DNA of 64,000 nucleotides from an uncultured bacterium (GCA_905216195.1 CAJMSX010000004.1:33792-97791); one strand, 5' to 3'. Positions 34,757 to 44,792 are shown, numbered from the stretch's first letter. Program-made: numbers and translations. Notes: generated by a model not told the origin, from the sequence alone.

Positions 34757-34764
34757 CAAAGGTA
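34757..34764 (-). promoter_or_regulatory. -7 promoter element TACCTTTG for chromate-transporter operon
   Basis: TACCTTTG on the minus strand, 48 bp upstream of the ATG; an ATTG lies near the -33 position. Confidence 0.55.
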
Positions 34765-34975
34765 AAACTTTTTTAACCGTTCTCTTCAATTACACCGCCT
34801 CGTATAAAATTCACCGATGCGAAAAACTCCTTACTTCCCGTTTTTTTCTCAGAACAAAACAGACCGGCAGAACTGCTGTTCCCGTCCGCCAATCAAAAGG
34901 ACACCCCCACACACCACCTGAGATACTTTCTTTTCCGGTAAACGGAAACACACGACCCGATACGGAATGTCCGGC

Positions 34976-36220
34976 TCAAAGCCTTTGTAAACGTTCTACG
35001 ATCGAATCGCGCAATACGGTAAACCGAGGCAGGTTCTCCGGTTTTACCGGTTCTTTCGGCTGGGATTTTATCGTCAGCGGATTTACCGGACGTCCGTTCT
35101 CGAATACCCGGAAATCCAAATGAGGACCTGTAGACATACCCGTACTGCCGACATAGCCGATCACTTCCTTTTGAGCGACCTTTTTCCCGACCTTTATTCC
35201 TTTTTCAAAACGGGACAAATGCATATAAGAAGTCGTATAAGTTCCGTTATGCTTTATTTTCAAATAATTCCCTCCTCCGTTGGCCTGAAAGCCTTTGGCA
35301 ATCACAGTTCCCGCTCCGATGGCATACACCGGCGTACCCACAGGCGCAGCATAATCGACTCCGTGGTGCGCCCTGTAACGTTTCAGTACCGGGTGGAAAC
35401 GGCTATTCGTGAAACGGGAGGAAATTCTGAAAAAATCCAAAGGAGCCTTCAGAAAAGCCCCTTCCAGGCTTTTCCCGAGTTCATTGAAATAAAGCATATT
35501 CCCGCCTTGAAGAAAAGGGATGGCATAATAAGTACTGTCCGCATGATAAAACGAGGCTCCCACTATCCGGAAATTCGAAAGAGGCTGTTCTTCTACATAT
35601 TCCTGCTCGTAAATCACCCGGAATTCATCCTGTTTCTGCAAGCCGAAAAAATCGATCGTCCAACCGAATATTCTGGAGAGTTCTACAGCCAGCAAAGGAT
35701 CGGTATCATAGCTCACCATCGCATTCCATAAAGAAGAGGATACGTTTCCTTTGATTTCTTTCGGTTTCCACTCGACGGGAAACTTCCCTACCGTTACCTG
35801 GTAATCCCCCCTCAGATCAAAAACCACATACGAACGGGGATCGGCTTCGTAAACGAAAAATTCGGGTTTCGCCAAACTGTCTTTTGTCGAAAAAAAAGCA
35901 TAGGACTGGCCGCCGCGAATTTTCCGCACATCGAATACGCCTTTCGAGCGTTCGGCCAGTTCATGCACTTGTCGCCCGGACAATCCATGAGTGGTCAACA
36001 AGGTGGAAAGACTCTGATTTCGTTTTACCACCCCGTAATCCACATCATAATCATTCAGCGGAATACCGTATTTATAGACAATCTCCTGAACCTCCACCGA
36101 ATCCGTTACATCCACCTCGTCCAAAGACTCTGCCTCCTTCCGTTCCTTCGGCATAAAAATCACCGCTAACAATATTATTCCCAATACCGAAGAGAAAATA
36201 ACCTGTTGTTTCTTTTTCAT
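34976..36220 (-). CDS. M23-family murein endopeptidase-like protein (LytM domain)
   Basis: 414 residues. One N-terminal membrane helix (IFSSVLGIILLAVIFM) anchors the protein to the inner membrane. An OapA/LysM-like domain (YGVVKRNQSLSTLLTTHGLS) precedes the C-terminal LytM fold. Metal-site motif HHGVDYAAP gives H285/H286 and D289. The second motif reads PHLDF, where LytM enzymes usually have HxH; the last metal ligand would be Asp369 instead of His. It probably acts on peptidoglycan cross-links or regulates such enzymes. Starts 9 bp after cstA. Confidence 0.9.
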   Translation of the reverse strand: MKKKQQVIFSSVLGIILLAVIFMPKERKEAESLDEVDVTDSVEVQEIVYKYGIPLNDYDVDYGVVKRNQSLSTLLTTHGLSGRQVHELAERSKGVFDVRKIRGGQSYAFFSTKDSLAKPEFFVYEADPRSYVVFDLRGDYQVTVGKFPVEWKPKEIKGNVSSSLWNAMVSYDTDPLLAVELSRIFGWTIDFFGLQKQDEFRVIYEQEYVEEQPLSNFRIVGASFYHADSTYYAIPFLQGGNMLYFNELGKSLEGAFLKAPLDFFRISSRFTNSRFHPVLKRYRAHHGVDYAAPVGTPVYAIGAGTVIAKGFQANGGGNYLKIKHNGTYTTSYMHLSRFEKGIKVGKKVAQKEVIGYVGSTGMSTGPHLDFRVFENGRPVNPLTIKSQPKEPVKPENLPRFTVLRDSIVERLQRL

Positions 36221-36229
36221 AACTCCCTT

Positions 36230-37675
36230 TCAACGAATACGTTCCTTATTCTTATTACTTTTTATCAAAAAATATACCATCACCAAAACCGCAGCCACAC
36301 TGCCAGCCACATAACCGAATCCGTGATCCAGATTCAATCCTCCCGCCTTATAAGGAGCAATCAGGAAATAGGTCGCACACACCGCCGTCAGAAACATAGC
36401 CGGCAACGACAACATCCAGTGAAATTTCTTCCGGCTGACCAGATAAACGGCTCCGGTCCACAACGTAATCGTTGCCAAAACCTGATTCCCTATCCCGACG
36501 TATTTCCACAAAGTGGAAAAATCAAATTGACTCAATACATAGGCGAACACAAAAATCGGAAGGGAAATCCACAACCGGTTCCGAACCGGTTTCTGCGTAA
36601 AATGCAAGGCATCCGCTAAAGTCAGCCTCATACTCCGAAAAGCTGTATCTCCCGAAGTAATGGGACACACCACTACTCCGATTATCGCGATCACCGCCCC
36701 CAGTTTTCCCAACCAGGATTTACAAATGGCATTTACAATCACTGCCGGCGTACTACCGCCGGCGGCTGCCGCATTCAAGCCTTCAGGCCCTCCGAAATAA
36801 GCCATCGCCGCCGATGCCCAAATCATCGCTACAATGCCCTCGGCAATCATCGCCCCGTAAAACACCGGACGGCCGTATTTCTCATCCGTCATACAACGGG
36901 CCATCATCGGCGATTGGGTAGCATGGAAACCGGAAATCGCACCGCAGGAAATGACAATGAACAACATCGGGTACAAGATATTCCGGGAGGGATCATCGTG
37001 CAGGTTCCGCAAAGTATCAAACGTCAGTTCCGTTAAAGTTAACTCCCCCGAAAATCCTTTCACCAGCAGCATTCCACCGACTCCCAAAGCCATAAATATC
37101 AAAGCCCCGCCCATAAAAGGATAAATCCTTCCGATAATCTTATCAATCGGCAAAAGCGTCGCTAAAATATAATAAGCAAAAATAATATACAACCACCAGA
37201 CCATTTTTATTCCGGTAAGCTGGGCCAATAAATCGGCGGGACCGTTCACAAAAGCTACCCCTACGGCCAAAAGCAAAAACCCGGCAAAAAAGACCAGGAA
37301 ACGGCGCATGGACTTACCCAGGTATTTCCCCACAATATCCGGTAAACTCATCCCGTCCAACCTCAACGACAACATTCCCGAAAAATAATCGTGAGCAGCA
37401 CCCATGAAAATACAGCCGACCACAATCCAAAGATAAGCTGCCGGGCCGTAGGCAGCCCCGAGGATAGCTCCAAAAATCGGCCCCAGACCCGCGATGTTCA
37501 AAAACTGAATGACAAACACCCGCCAGGGTTTCAATTCGTGATAATCCACTCCGTCCGCCATTCGCTTAGCCGGCGTAACTATCGCAGAAGACGCACCGAA
37601 AAAACGGGCGACCACCTTTCCATATACAAAATACCCGGCTATTAATAAGGTGATTCCTACCAAAAAACTAATCAT
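36230..37675 (-). CDS. cstA: Carbon starvation protein CstA (short form)
   Basis: 481-residue multi-helix transporter. Motifs: FGASSAIVTPAKRMADGVDY, FNIAGLGPIFGAILGAAYG-like region (QFLNIAGLGPIFGAILG), and VFYGAMIAEGIVAMIWA. CstA family members import peptides or pyruvate. At 481 residues this is the shorter type common in Bacteroidota, lacking the C-terminal part of the ~700-residue E. coli protein. Lies between rnr and the M23 gene on the same strand. Confidence 0.93.
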   Translation of the reverse strand: MISFLVGITLLIAGYFVYGKVVARFFGASSAIVTPAKRMADGVDYHELKPWRVFVIQFLNIAGLGPIFGAILGAAYGPAAYLWIVVGCIFMGAAHDYFSGMLSLRLDGMSLPDIVGKYLGKSMRRFLVFFAGFLLLAVGVAFVNGPADLLAQLTGIKMVWWLYIIFAYYILATLLPIDKIIGRIYPFMGGALIFMALGVGGMLLVKGFSGELTLTELTFDTLRNLHDDPSRNILYPMLFIVISCGAISGFHATQSPMMARCMTDEKYGRPVFYGAMIAEGIVAMIWASAAMAYFGGPEGLNAAAAGGSTPAVIVNAICKSWLGKLGAVIAIIGVVVCPITSGDTAFRSMRLTLADALHFTQKPVRNRLWISLPIFVFAYVLSQFDFSTLWKYVGIGNQVLATITLWTGAVYLVSRKKFHWMLSLPAMFLTAVCATYFLIAPYKAGGLNLDHGFGYVAGSVAAVLVMVYFLIKSNKNKERIR

Positions 37676-37727
37676 AGCACACGTTTCGTATCTTTACCTT
37701 TTACACTTCTTGCCTAACGGACCTGCC

Positions 37728-39959
37728 TTAAAATCTAAATTTCCCCCTCTTCCCTTTCCCACTACTTTTTTTATTCCGTTTCTCTTCCTGAGCCGCTCTT
37801 CCAGACTTTTCCGGCTTATGAACACCGGGTAGCACAAAATCGAGTTGCCGGGCCACCAGATTGGCCTTGGCCACTTTTACGGTAACCTGATCTCCCAACT
37901 GATAGCGTTTCCCATGATGCCTTCCGACAATACAATAATTTTTATCGTCGAACTCGTAATAATCGTCTTCCAATTCATGTACGGATACCAATCCTTCACA
38001 TTTGGACTCATCCAGTTCCACATAAAATCCCCACTGGGTTACACCCGAAATCGTCCCTTCGAATTCCTGTCCGATCTTATCGGCCATAAACTCCACCTGC
38101 TTATACTTTATGGATGCCCGTTCCGCATTAGCAGCCAGTTGCTCCATATCCGAAGAATGTTTACACCATTCCTCATATTTTTCCTGATTTACCGAACGCC
38201 CTCCGTCCAGATACCGCTGCAACAAACGGTGCACCATCACATCCGGATACCGGCGGATAGGAGAGGTAAAATGCGTATAATAATCGAATGCCAAGCCGTA
38301 ATGGCCGATATTGACCGTAGAATATACCGCTTTAGCCATGGTACGCACCGCCAGCGTTTCGATCATATTTTGTTCCGGACGGTCTTTTACCTCCTGCATC
38401 AGCTTATTCATGGAAGAAGTAAGGGTCTTGCGACTATTGAGTTTCAGTCCGTATCCGAATTTAGAGATAAACTTATTGAATTCCGCCAATTTATCTTCAG
38501 TGGGCTTATCGTGCACCCGGTAAACGAACGTCTTGGCTTTCCGGGTGTTTTTCACCTTCCCTACCCGTTCGGCCACTTTCTTATTCGCCAGCAACATAAA
38601 CTCTTCGATCAGTTTATTCGCTTCCTTCGACTGTTTGAAGTAAACCCCCAGCGGTTTCCCTTTCTCATCCAAATCGAATTTTACTTCTACCCGGTCGAAA
38701 TCGATCGCCCCGTTTTTAAAACGTTCGGCCCGTAACTTTTGGGCCAGCTCATTCATAATTAAGATTTCTTTCCGGTAATCCCCATCACTCCCTTCAATAA
38801 TCGCCTGAGCTTCTTCATAGGTATAACGACGATTGGAACGAATCACCGTTTTACCGAACCATTGGTCTGTAACCCGGGCCTGTTCGTCCAGGTGGAACAC
38901 AGCAGAGAAACACAGTTTATCCTCATCCGGACGTAAAGAACATACGCCGTTCGACAATTTTTCAGGCAACATGGGAACGGTGCGATCTACCAGGTAAACG
39001 GAAGTCGCCCGGTTGTAGGCTTCCCTATCGAGAACCGAATCGGAAGCTACGTAATAACTCACATCGGCAATATGCACCCCTATTTCGTACAGACCGTTCC
39101 CCAATTCCCTCAACGACAATGCATCATCGAAATCCTTCGCATCTTTAGGATCAATCGTAAACGTCACCGTCTGCCGGAAATCACGCCGCTTGGCAACTTC
39201 TTCCGCCGGCAATTCCATAGGAATTTTTTCAGCCGCTTTCAATACTTTAGGCGCAAAGGCGACCGGTAATTCATACTCCGCCATAATGGCATTCATTTCC
39301 GTATCGTTATCGCCCGGCTGTCCCAATACCTGCACGACTGTTCCTACAGGATTTTTCTGGTTCTCCGGCCATTCCGTAATCTGCACCACGACCTTATCCC
39401 CGTTCTTCGCTCCGCCCAGATGACTCAGCGGAACAAATACGTCATAAGGCAATTCCTTTCCCCCCGGTATCAGAAAAGCGTAATTTTCCGAACGCTGAAT
39501 AATTCCGACAAACGTACTTTTCTTTCTTTCGAGTATCTCTACCACTTCCCCTTCGGGACGCTGAGATTTACGTCTGGCATATACCAATACTTTTACCTTG
39601 TCCCCGTTCAGTGCATGCTTTAAGTTGGAAAAAGCCACGAACACATCTTCCTCACATTCGTCTGAAAAAATATAAGCCGCTCCTTTAGCCGTCAAATCCA
39701 CGGTACCCGTAATATAAGAACCGACGGATTTACTTTTGTAACGTCCCCTGGATTCCCGGGCCAAGATACCCGCTTCCGCCATCTCCTCCAATGCCTCCAC
39801 AATCAGCCGCTTGGCTTCCATATTTTTTACTTCCAGCTGTTTGGCAGCCTGCTTGTAATTGTAACACAGTCCGGGATGTTTCGTAAACAATTCCTCCAAA
39901 CGCTTCCTTAATTCGGGCTTAGGCATCAGAGCCTCTCCCTTTTTTTTATTTTTCGACAT
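37728..39959 (-). CDS. rnr: Ribonuclease R
   Basis: 743-residue 3'-to-5' exoribonuclease. N-terminal winged helix, two cold-shock-like RNA-binding domains (residues ~75-240), the RNB catalytic core with TIDPKDAKDFDDALSL (metal-binding Asp cluster), and a C-terminal S1 domain (EGTISGVTQWGFYVELDESK). Ends in a basic Lys/Arg/Gly tail (KSSGKGKRGKFRF). Confidence 0.95.
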   Translation of the reverse strand: MSKNKKKGEALMPKPELRKRLEELFTKHPGLCYNYKQAAKQLEVKNMEAKRLIVEALEEMAEAGILARESRGRYKSKSVGSYITGTVDLTAKGAAYIFSDECEEDVFVAFSNLKHALNGDKVKVLVYARRKSQRPEGEVVEILERKKSTFVGIIQRSENYAFLIPGGKELPYDVFVPLSHLGGAKNGDKVVVQITEWPENQKNPVGTVVQVLGQPGDNDTEMNAIMAEYELPVAFAPKVLKAAEKIPMELPAEEVAKRRDFRQTVTFTIDPKDAKDFDDALSLRELGNGLYEIGVHIADVSYYVASDSVLDREAYNRATSVYLVDRTVPMLPEKLSNGVCSLRPDEDKLCFSAVFHLDEQARVTDQWFGKTVIRSNRRYTYEEAQAIIEGSDGDYRKEILIMNELAQKLRAERFKNGAIDFDRVEVKFDLDEKGKPLGVYFKQSKEANKLIEEFMLLANKKVAERVGKVKNTRKAKTFVYRVHDKPTEDKLAEFNKFISKFGYGLKLNSRKTLTSSMNKLMQEVKDRPEQNMIETLAVRTMAKAVYSTVNIGHYGLAFDYYTHFTSPIRRYPDVMVHRLLQRYLDGGRSVNQEKYEEWCKHSSDMEQLAANAERASIKYKQVEFMADKIGQEFEGTISGVTQWGFYVELDESKCEGLVSVHELEDDYYEFDDKNYCIVGRHHGKRYQLGDQVTVKVAKANLVARQLDFVLPGVHKPEKSGRAAQEEKRNKKSSGKGKRGKFRF

Positions 39960-40117
39960 AAATCCTGAATTAAAATGCCCTAAATTTAAGGATTATAAAA
40001 CAGAGTATTCCAAAAAGAAGAAAAAAAATAAGCTGGATCCGGCCTTTCTCTTTTATAAACCAACCGATTTTAAAATTTACCGCCGAAAGTCCCCTCTCTC
40101 CGGAAAAGAAGAGCAAT

Positions 40118-40144
40118 AAAAAAAGCGGCTGTTCCAGCCGCTTT
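40118..40144 (-). terminator. Intrinsic terminator of threonine dehydrogenase gene
   Basis: AAAGCGGCTG pairs with CAGCCGCTTT across a 3-base loop; on the minus strand it is followed by a run of T. Confidence 0.8.
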
Positions 40145-40152
40145 CCCAGGTA

Positions 40153-41121
40153 TTATTTTACCAATCCCGCATCGAATTTTTCTTTCACCTTCACCAGCAT
40201 ATCCGTCGTCATATTCTGGAGATTGTATTCCGCTTTCCACCCCCATTCCTCATGAGCACAAGAATCGTCCATACTGTTGGGCCAGCTGTCGGCTATGGCC
40301 TGCTTCACCGGATCGATCTGATAATCCATTTTAAAAGCCGGGATATGTTTCCGAATTTCAGCCGCAATCTGCTCCGGGTCGAAACTCATAGCCGCAATAT
40401 TGAAACTGTTTCTGTGCTTCAGCTTGGCAGGATCGGCTTCCATCAGTTCCACCACCGCCCGCAAAGCATCCGGCATATACATCATATCCATAAAGGTTCC
40501 GGCCTTGATATTACAAGTAAAAGAACTCTTCCGGATAGCATCGTAATAGATTTCAACCGCATAATCCGTCGTACCTCCTCCGGGTAAGGTCACATACGAA
40601 ATCAATCCCGGGAAACGTACGCTCCGGGTATCTACTCCGAAACGATTGAAATAATAATCGCTCAACAATTCCCCCGTCACCTTACATACGCCGTAAATCG
40701 TGGTATTCGACCGCTGTAAAGTATCCTGAGGCGTTTTATCTTTCGGCGTATCCTTACCGAATGCCCCGATGGAACTGGGTGTAAATACAGCACAATTATT
40801 ATCCTTAGCGATATTCAACGAATTGGTCAGGGCTCCTATGTTGACATCCCAGGCCAATTGCGGATTTTTTTCACCCGTCGCCGATAATAAGGCTACCAGA
40901 TTGAAAATGGTATCGATTCCGTATTTCCGGACAATATTTACATATTTATCCTTATCAAGTACGTTCAATTCTTCGAAAGGACCGTCTTCAGCCAAATGTC
41001 TGCATTTGTCCACACTGATATCCGCAGCAACAACGTTACTGCTACCGTAAAGCGACCTGAGGTGGGGAACAAGTTCCGAACCGATTTGTCCGCCAGCACC
41101 GACGATTAATATCTTTTTCAT
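40153..41121 (-). CDS. NAD-dependent L-threonine 3-dehydrogenase, SDR/epimerase type
   Basis: 322-residue cytoplasmic short-chain dehydrogenase oxidising L-threonine to 2-amino-3-ketobutyrate, the first step to glycine and acetyl-CoA. Rossmann motif GAGGQIGSEL at the N-terminus, catalytic Tyr/Lys in YGVCK, Ser/Thr in TPSSIGAFG, and the segment FPGLISYVTLPGGGTTDYAV, characteristic of SDR-type threonine dehydrogenases rather than sugar epimerases. Has its own promoter and terminator. Confidence 0.88.
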   Translation of the reverse strand: MKKILIVGAGGQIGSELVPHLRSLYGSSNVVAADISVDKCRHLAEDGPFEELNVLDKDKYVNIVRKYGIDTIFNLVALLSATGEKNPQLAWDVNIGALTNSLNIAKDNNCAVFTPSSIGAFGKDTPKDKTPQDTLQRSNTTIYGVCKVTGELLSDYYFNRFGVDTRSVRFPGLISYVTLPGGGTTDYAVEIYYDAIRKSSFTCNIKAGTFMDMMYMPDALRAVVELMEADPAKLKHRNSFNIAAMSFDPEQIAAEIRKHIPAFKMDYQIDPVKQAIADSWPNSMDDSCAHEEWGWKAEYNLQNMTTDMLVKVKEKFDAGLVK

Positions 41122-41147
41122 TATGATTGGGAGTTTAAAATTCGTTG

Positions 41148-41176
41148 CAAAAATACATAATTAAATTTTTAACAAA
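41148..41176 (-). promoter_or_regulatory. Two-part promoter TTTG-N17-TATTTTTG
   Basis: On the minus strand TTTG (41173-41176) is followed 17 bases later by TATTTTTG (41148-41155), 27 bp upstream of the start codon. Good match to the primary-sigma promoter of Bacteroidota. Confidence 0.7.
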
Positions 41177-41215
41177 GCTAAAAAATGAAATAATTTTAGT
41201 CCTTTAAGTAAAAAA

Positions 41216-41695
41216 TCAGAACTCATTCTTACGCTCTGCTTCATAAAAGTAATCAATCTGTAAATCAGAACGTTGATAAGCTTGCACTGCCAACTGATCG
41301 CATCTTTCGTTCTCCGGTATTTCGGCATGTCCTTTCACCCATACGAATTTTATCTGGTGTTTTCGGTACACCATCAGAAATCGTTTCCATAAATCCGGAT
41401 TTTTTTTCTTATTAAATCCTGTTTTTTCCCATCCGAAAACCCACCCTTTGGCGACAGCATCCACCACATAGCGGGAATCCGAATAAATCGTTACCTGTTC
41501 GCCTTCATGCTTCAGTGCTTCCAGCCCGACAATGACTGCCAGTAATTCCATACGGTTATTGGTGGTCAAACGGAAACCGCCCATCAGTTCCTTCCGGTAA
41601 GGTCCGGCTATTAAAACCACTCCGAAACCTCCCGGACCTGGATTTCCACTGGCCGCCCCGTCCGTATACATTGTAATTTGATTCCCCATATTCAT
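41216..41695 (-). CDS. rnhA: Ribonuclease HI
   Basis: 159 residues. Degrades RNA in RNA-DNA hybrids. The catalytic acidic residues are visible in order: Asp in YTDGAASGNPGPGG, Glu in NNRMELLAV, Asp in YSDSRYVVDAV, and Asp in ERCDQLA. Start could also be the ATG two codons later. Monocistronic. Confidence 0.95.
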   Translation of the reverse strand: MNMGNQITMYTDGAASGNPGPGGFGVVLIAGPYRKELMGGFRLTTNNRMELLAVIVGLEALKHEGEQVTIYSDSRYVVDAVAKGWVFGWEKTGFNKKKNPDLWKRFLMVYRKHQIKFVWVKGHAEIPENERCDQLAVQAYQRSDLQIDYFYEAERKNEF

Positions 41696-41707
41696 GAATT
41701 AACCGGA

Positions 41708-41715
41708 CAAAGATA
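41708..41715 (-). promoter_or_regulatory. -7 promoter element TATCTTTG for rnhA
   Basis: Exact TAnnTTTG match only 12 bp before the first ATG, implying a very short leader. Confidence 0.55.
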
Positions 41716-41956
41716 ATACATTTTTCCGGTCCGTTCCGTATAGGGGGAGCTTAGCGGAGGTGTTCACCTACCTCCCCTGCGACCACTTCTTTCCACCCAT
41801 ACTGTTTTTCCATGGGCTTTTTCATTCATGCGTTCCCGTATATAACGTTTCATGCCTCTGGGAATTAATTTTCTTACCTTATTTAACCCCGCTCACCTTA
41901 AACTTATTCTCCGTAATAACGTTTTAACAGAAAACCGAAAATAAAAAGAAATAATT

Positions 41957-43402
41957 ATGAAAAACGGTATCATGATTCAATTCTTTGAATGGAATGTCCC
42001 CAATGACGGCCAACATTGGAACCGGTTGAAAAAAGAAGCGGCACATTTGCACGAAATCGGAGTCACTTCCGTCTGGATTCCTCCTGCCTATAAAGCGACC
42101 CAGCAATCCGACCAGGGATACAGCGCTTACGACCTCTACGATCTGGGAGAATTCGATCAGAAAGAAACCGTCCGAACCAAATACGGCACTCGTCAGGAAT
42201 TGCTCGACGCCATCGAAGAATTACATAAACAGCAAATCAGCGTTTACCTCGATGCCGTAATGAATCATAAAGCCGGAGCCGACTATACCGAAAAATTTCT
42301 GGCAAAAGAAGTCAATCCCGAACAAAGGGAAGAAGAGCTGACCGAACCTTATGAAATAGAAGGCTGGACCGGCTTTAATTTCCCCGGAAGAAACAATACA
42401 TATTCCGACTTTAAATGGCATTGGTACCACTTTAGCGGAACGGATTACAACCAGGCCAACGGGAAAAAAGCCATCTATGAAATCGTAGGGGAGGGAAAAT
42501 CCTGGAGCCCGAATGTAGACGGAGAAAACGGAAATTACGATTACCTCATGTTCGCCAATATCGATTTCGACTGTCCCGAAGTGGTGGAGGAAATGAAAAA
42601 ATGGGGGATATGGGTGAGCAACCAACTTCAACTGGACGGCATGCGCCTGGATGCCATAAAACACATCAATAACCAGTTTATCAAACATTTCCTGGAAGCC
42701 GTCAGAAAAGAAAAAGGGGAGAATTTCTATGCGGTGGGAGAATACTGGAAAAACGATGAAGAATCGTTGAACGATTACCTGGCCCACGTAGAATACGAAG
42801 CCGATTTATTCGATGTCCCCCTGCATTATAATATGTTCGAAGCTTCCAGCCAAGGACGCGACTACGATTTGCGGAATTTGCTGAAAGGCACGCTGGTCGT
42901 CAACCACCCCGGATTGGCCGTCACTTTCGTAGACAATCACGATTCACAAAAAAACAGTGCCCTCGAATCCCAGGTCAAAGATTGGTTCAAACCCCTGGCG
43001 TACGGAATTATTCTCCTGATGAAAGAAGGGTATCCCTGCATTTTTTACGGAGATTATTACGGGGTCAACGGGAAAAAATCCCCCCACCGGGTCCTCCTCG
43101 ATATCCTGACGCAAACCCGTAAGGTATACGCCTTCGGAGATCAACGAAACTATTTCGACCATCCCAATACCGTCGGATTCGTCCGCACCGGCGATCCGGA
43201 ACATCCCGGTTCCGGACTGGCCTTGCTCATTTCCAACGGAGAAGACGGAGATAAAATCATGAATCCGGGGGAAAACCATGCGGGAGAAATCTGGCACGAA
43301 ATCACCGGAAGCCGGAAAGAAGAAGTAACGCTAGACGAACAAGGGAAGGGAAAATTTTTCGTTTCCGGCGGAAAATTAGCCGTATGGGTGAAAAAGAAAT
43401 AA
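41957..43402 (+). CDS. Cytoplasmic alpha-amylase (GH13, subfamily-5-like)
   Basis: 481 residues with no signal peptide, so it acts on intracellular alpha-glucan. Catalytic residues are nucleophile D232 (LDGMRLDAIKH), acid/base E262 (YAVGEYW) and D329 (FVDNHDSQ). Their spacing matches Bacillus licheniformis-type liquefying amylases. A full (beta/alpha)8 barrel and C-terminal beta domain fit this length. Monocistronic. Confidence 0.95.
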   Translation: MKNGIMIQFFEWNVPNDGQHWNRLKKEAAHLHEIGVTSVWIPPAYKATQQSDQGYSAYDLYDLGEFDQKETVRTKYGTRQELLDAIEELHKQQISVYLDAVMNHKAGADYTEKFLAKEVNPEQREEELTEPYEIEGWTGFNFPGRNNTYSDFKWHWYHFSGTDYNQANGKKAIYEIVGEGKSWSPNVDGENGNYDYLMFANIDFDCPEVVEEMKKWGIWVSNQLQLDGMRLDAIKHINNQFIKHFLEAVRKEKGENFYAVGEYWKNDEESLNDYLAHVEYEADLFDVPLHYNMFEASSQGRDYDLRNLLKGTLVVNHPGLAVTFVDNHDSQKNSALESQVKDWFKPLAYGIILLMKEGYPCIFYGDYYGVNGKKSPHRVLLDILTQTRKVYAFGDQRNYFDHPNTVGFVRTGDPEHPGSGLALLISNGEDGDKIMNPGENHAGEIWHEITGSRKEEVTLDEQGKGKFFVSGGKLAVWVKKK

Positions 43403-43899
43403 AAGACTCCTTCTTATTAATTTCACTCTCCTTTATCCTTTACTTTTTTCGATCTATCTTTCCGGAAATGAAGCGATAAGACCCGGCTGAAGCCTAAAAT
43501 TCAGCCTCCCTTCGGACTAATTTCCGGAAGTGTCTTAATTTATCATATTGCCAATCCAAACCTTTTTTCTATATTTGCTTTTATAAAATATACGTCTATC
43601 ATTTTATTAACATATTTTATAAGATACTGTGATTAATTTCTATGTGATGAAGAGGAAACGTTCATAGATATGACAAAAAATATACAGACAGATATAACAT
43701 CTACGTAATATGTAAGACGATACTATTTTTTATTGTGAATAAGAACTGACTCTTGTTTTAAAAAATCGCCATTTATCCAACTAGTTTCTCAAGGTCAGCA
43801 ATGTTCACACGTTTCCTACGTGTGGCTTGTTGAAAGTATTTGAGAAACGGGTGTTTGGCGATACCTTTAAAACAAAGAAATCAAAAGCCACACGTTTAT
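43403..43899. other. AT-rich intergenic region with structured leader
   Basis: No gene is supported in the first 380 bp. The last ~115 bp hold the set of competing inverted repeats listed separately. Confidence 0.6.
43784..43895 (+). promoter_or_regulatory. Leader with mutually exclusive stem-loops before LRR gene
   Basis: Three pairings are visible. Outer GTTTCTCAA (43784-43792) pairs with TTGAGAAAC (43840-43848). Inner CACACGT (43806-43812) pairs with ACGTGTG (43818-43824). The same middle segment extended, ACGTGTGGCTT (43818-43828), pairs perfectly with AAGCCACACGT (43885-43895) just before the start codon. The last pairing cannot form together with the inner hairpin and would cover the ribosome-binding region. 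This is the layout of a translational switch or attenuator; no known riboswitch class was recognised. Confidence 0.5.
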
Positions 43900-44547
43900 A
43901 TGTTTACGACAACTGATTCAAAATGTTTAGAATTTACCTCCCCTTTACCCGAAAACCTGGACCTTTTACATCTTACCATCGAAATCGAAAAAGAAAAAGA
44001 AGTGAACATCGAAGCCCATGCGGAATGGTTGTTGTATGTCTGGGGAGACCGCTGTTATTACAATCACGGACAGCATATTTATAAGCTACCCGGCATTTAT
44101 TCCGTATACATCTTTGCCGCTAAACTGAAAAGCCTTGTCCTCGACCACGTTTTTTGCACTTCTCTTACCCTCACAGACTGCCCCCAACTCACCGCCCTGG
44201 ATTGCTCATACAACAAACTTACTTCCCTTCATATAAGTGCAGCTCCGCTCCTGCATTTTTTACGTTGCGGCAATAATCCGCTCCGGAACCTGGACCTGCG
44301 CCATTGTCCGGAACTGGTGAGTGTGGAATGCGAACGTTGCGTATTGGAAAATATCCGCATCTCCCCCTGTTCTTCGCTTCGTTACATCAATTGTAATTAC
44401 AATCGTCTGACCACCGGTCTGAACGGGGTTTTAGACACCCTTCCTGCTTGTCCTTCCTTTTCCCCAGGGAAAATTTTATGCCGGGAAAACCCCGGATTCA
44501 CCGCTCTCAGCCAAAAAAAACTCCGCCTCAAAGGGTGGGAATTCTAA
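43900..44547 (+). CDS. Leucine-rich-repeat protein
   Basis: 215 residues from the ATG giving MFTTTDSKC; an upstream TTG would add 20 residues but falls in the structured leader. No signal peptide. Repeats of about 20 residues follow L-x-x-L-D/R-C-x-x-N-x-L (LTALDCSYNKLTSLHIS, LHFLRCGNNPLRNLDLR, LVSVECERCVLENIRIS, LRYINCNYNRLTTGL), the Cys-rich LRR form common in Bacteroidales. LRRs usually mediate protein binding; the partner is unknown. Confidence 0.75.
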   Translation: MFTTTDSKCLEFTSPLPENLDLLHLTIEIEKEKEVNIEAHAEWLLYVWGDRCYYNHGQHIYKLPGIYSVYIFAAKLKSLVLDHVFCTSLTLTDCPQLTALDCSYNKLTSLHISAAPLLHFLRCGNNPLRNLDLRHCPELVSVECERCVLENIRISPCSSLRYINCNYNRLTTGLNGVLDTLPACPSFSPGKILCRENPGFTALSQKKLRLKGWEF

Positions 44548-44792
44548 CTTTCTCCCTCCGCAAGCTGCCGTCCATGGCTTGAAAACGAAGACCGAACTCC
44601 TCCGCCAAAGAAAACCGGCTTTATGCAAAATTTACCCCCTGGGGACATTTTCTATGAATACGTTTTAGCAGAACCTTCCCCTGCTTATCAGCCTATGTTC
44701 CGTTCGTCTCTCCCTACACATCCCCTGCACCGTCCAGCAGGGGCATCGACAGGTGATTTCCGGAACTGAACGGAGAAGCATAAAGATACGTC

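Noticed and set aside
43840..43899. TTG-initiated 20-residue extension of the LRR protein
   Set aside because: Falls inside the structured leader and would replace a good ATG start.
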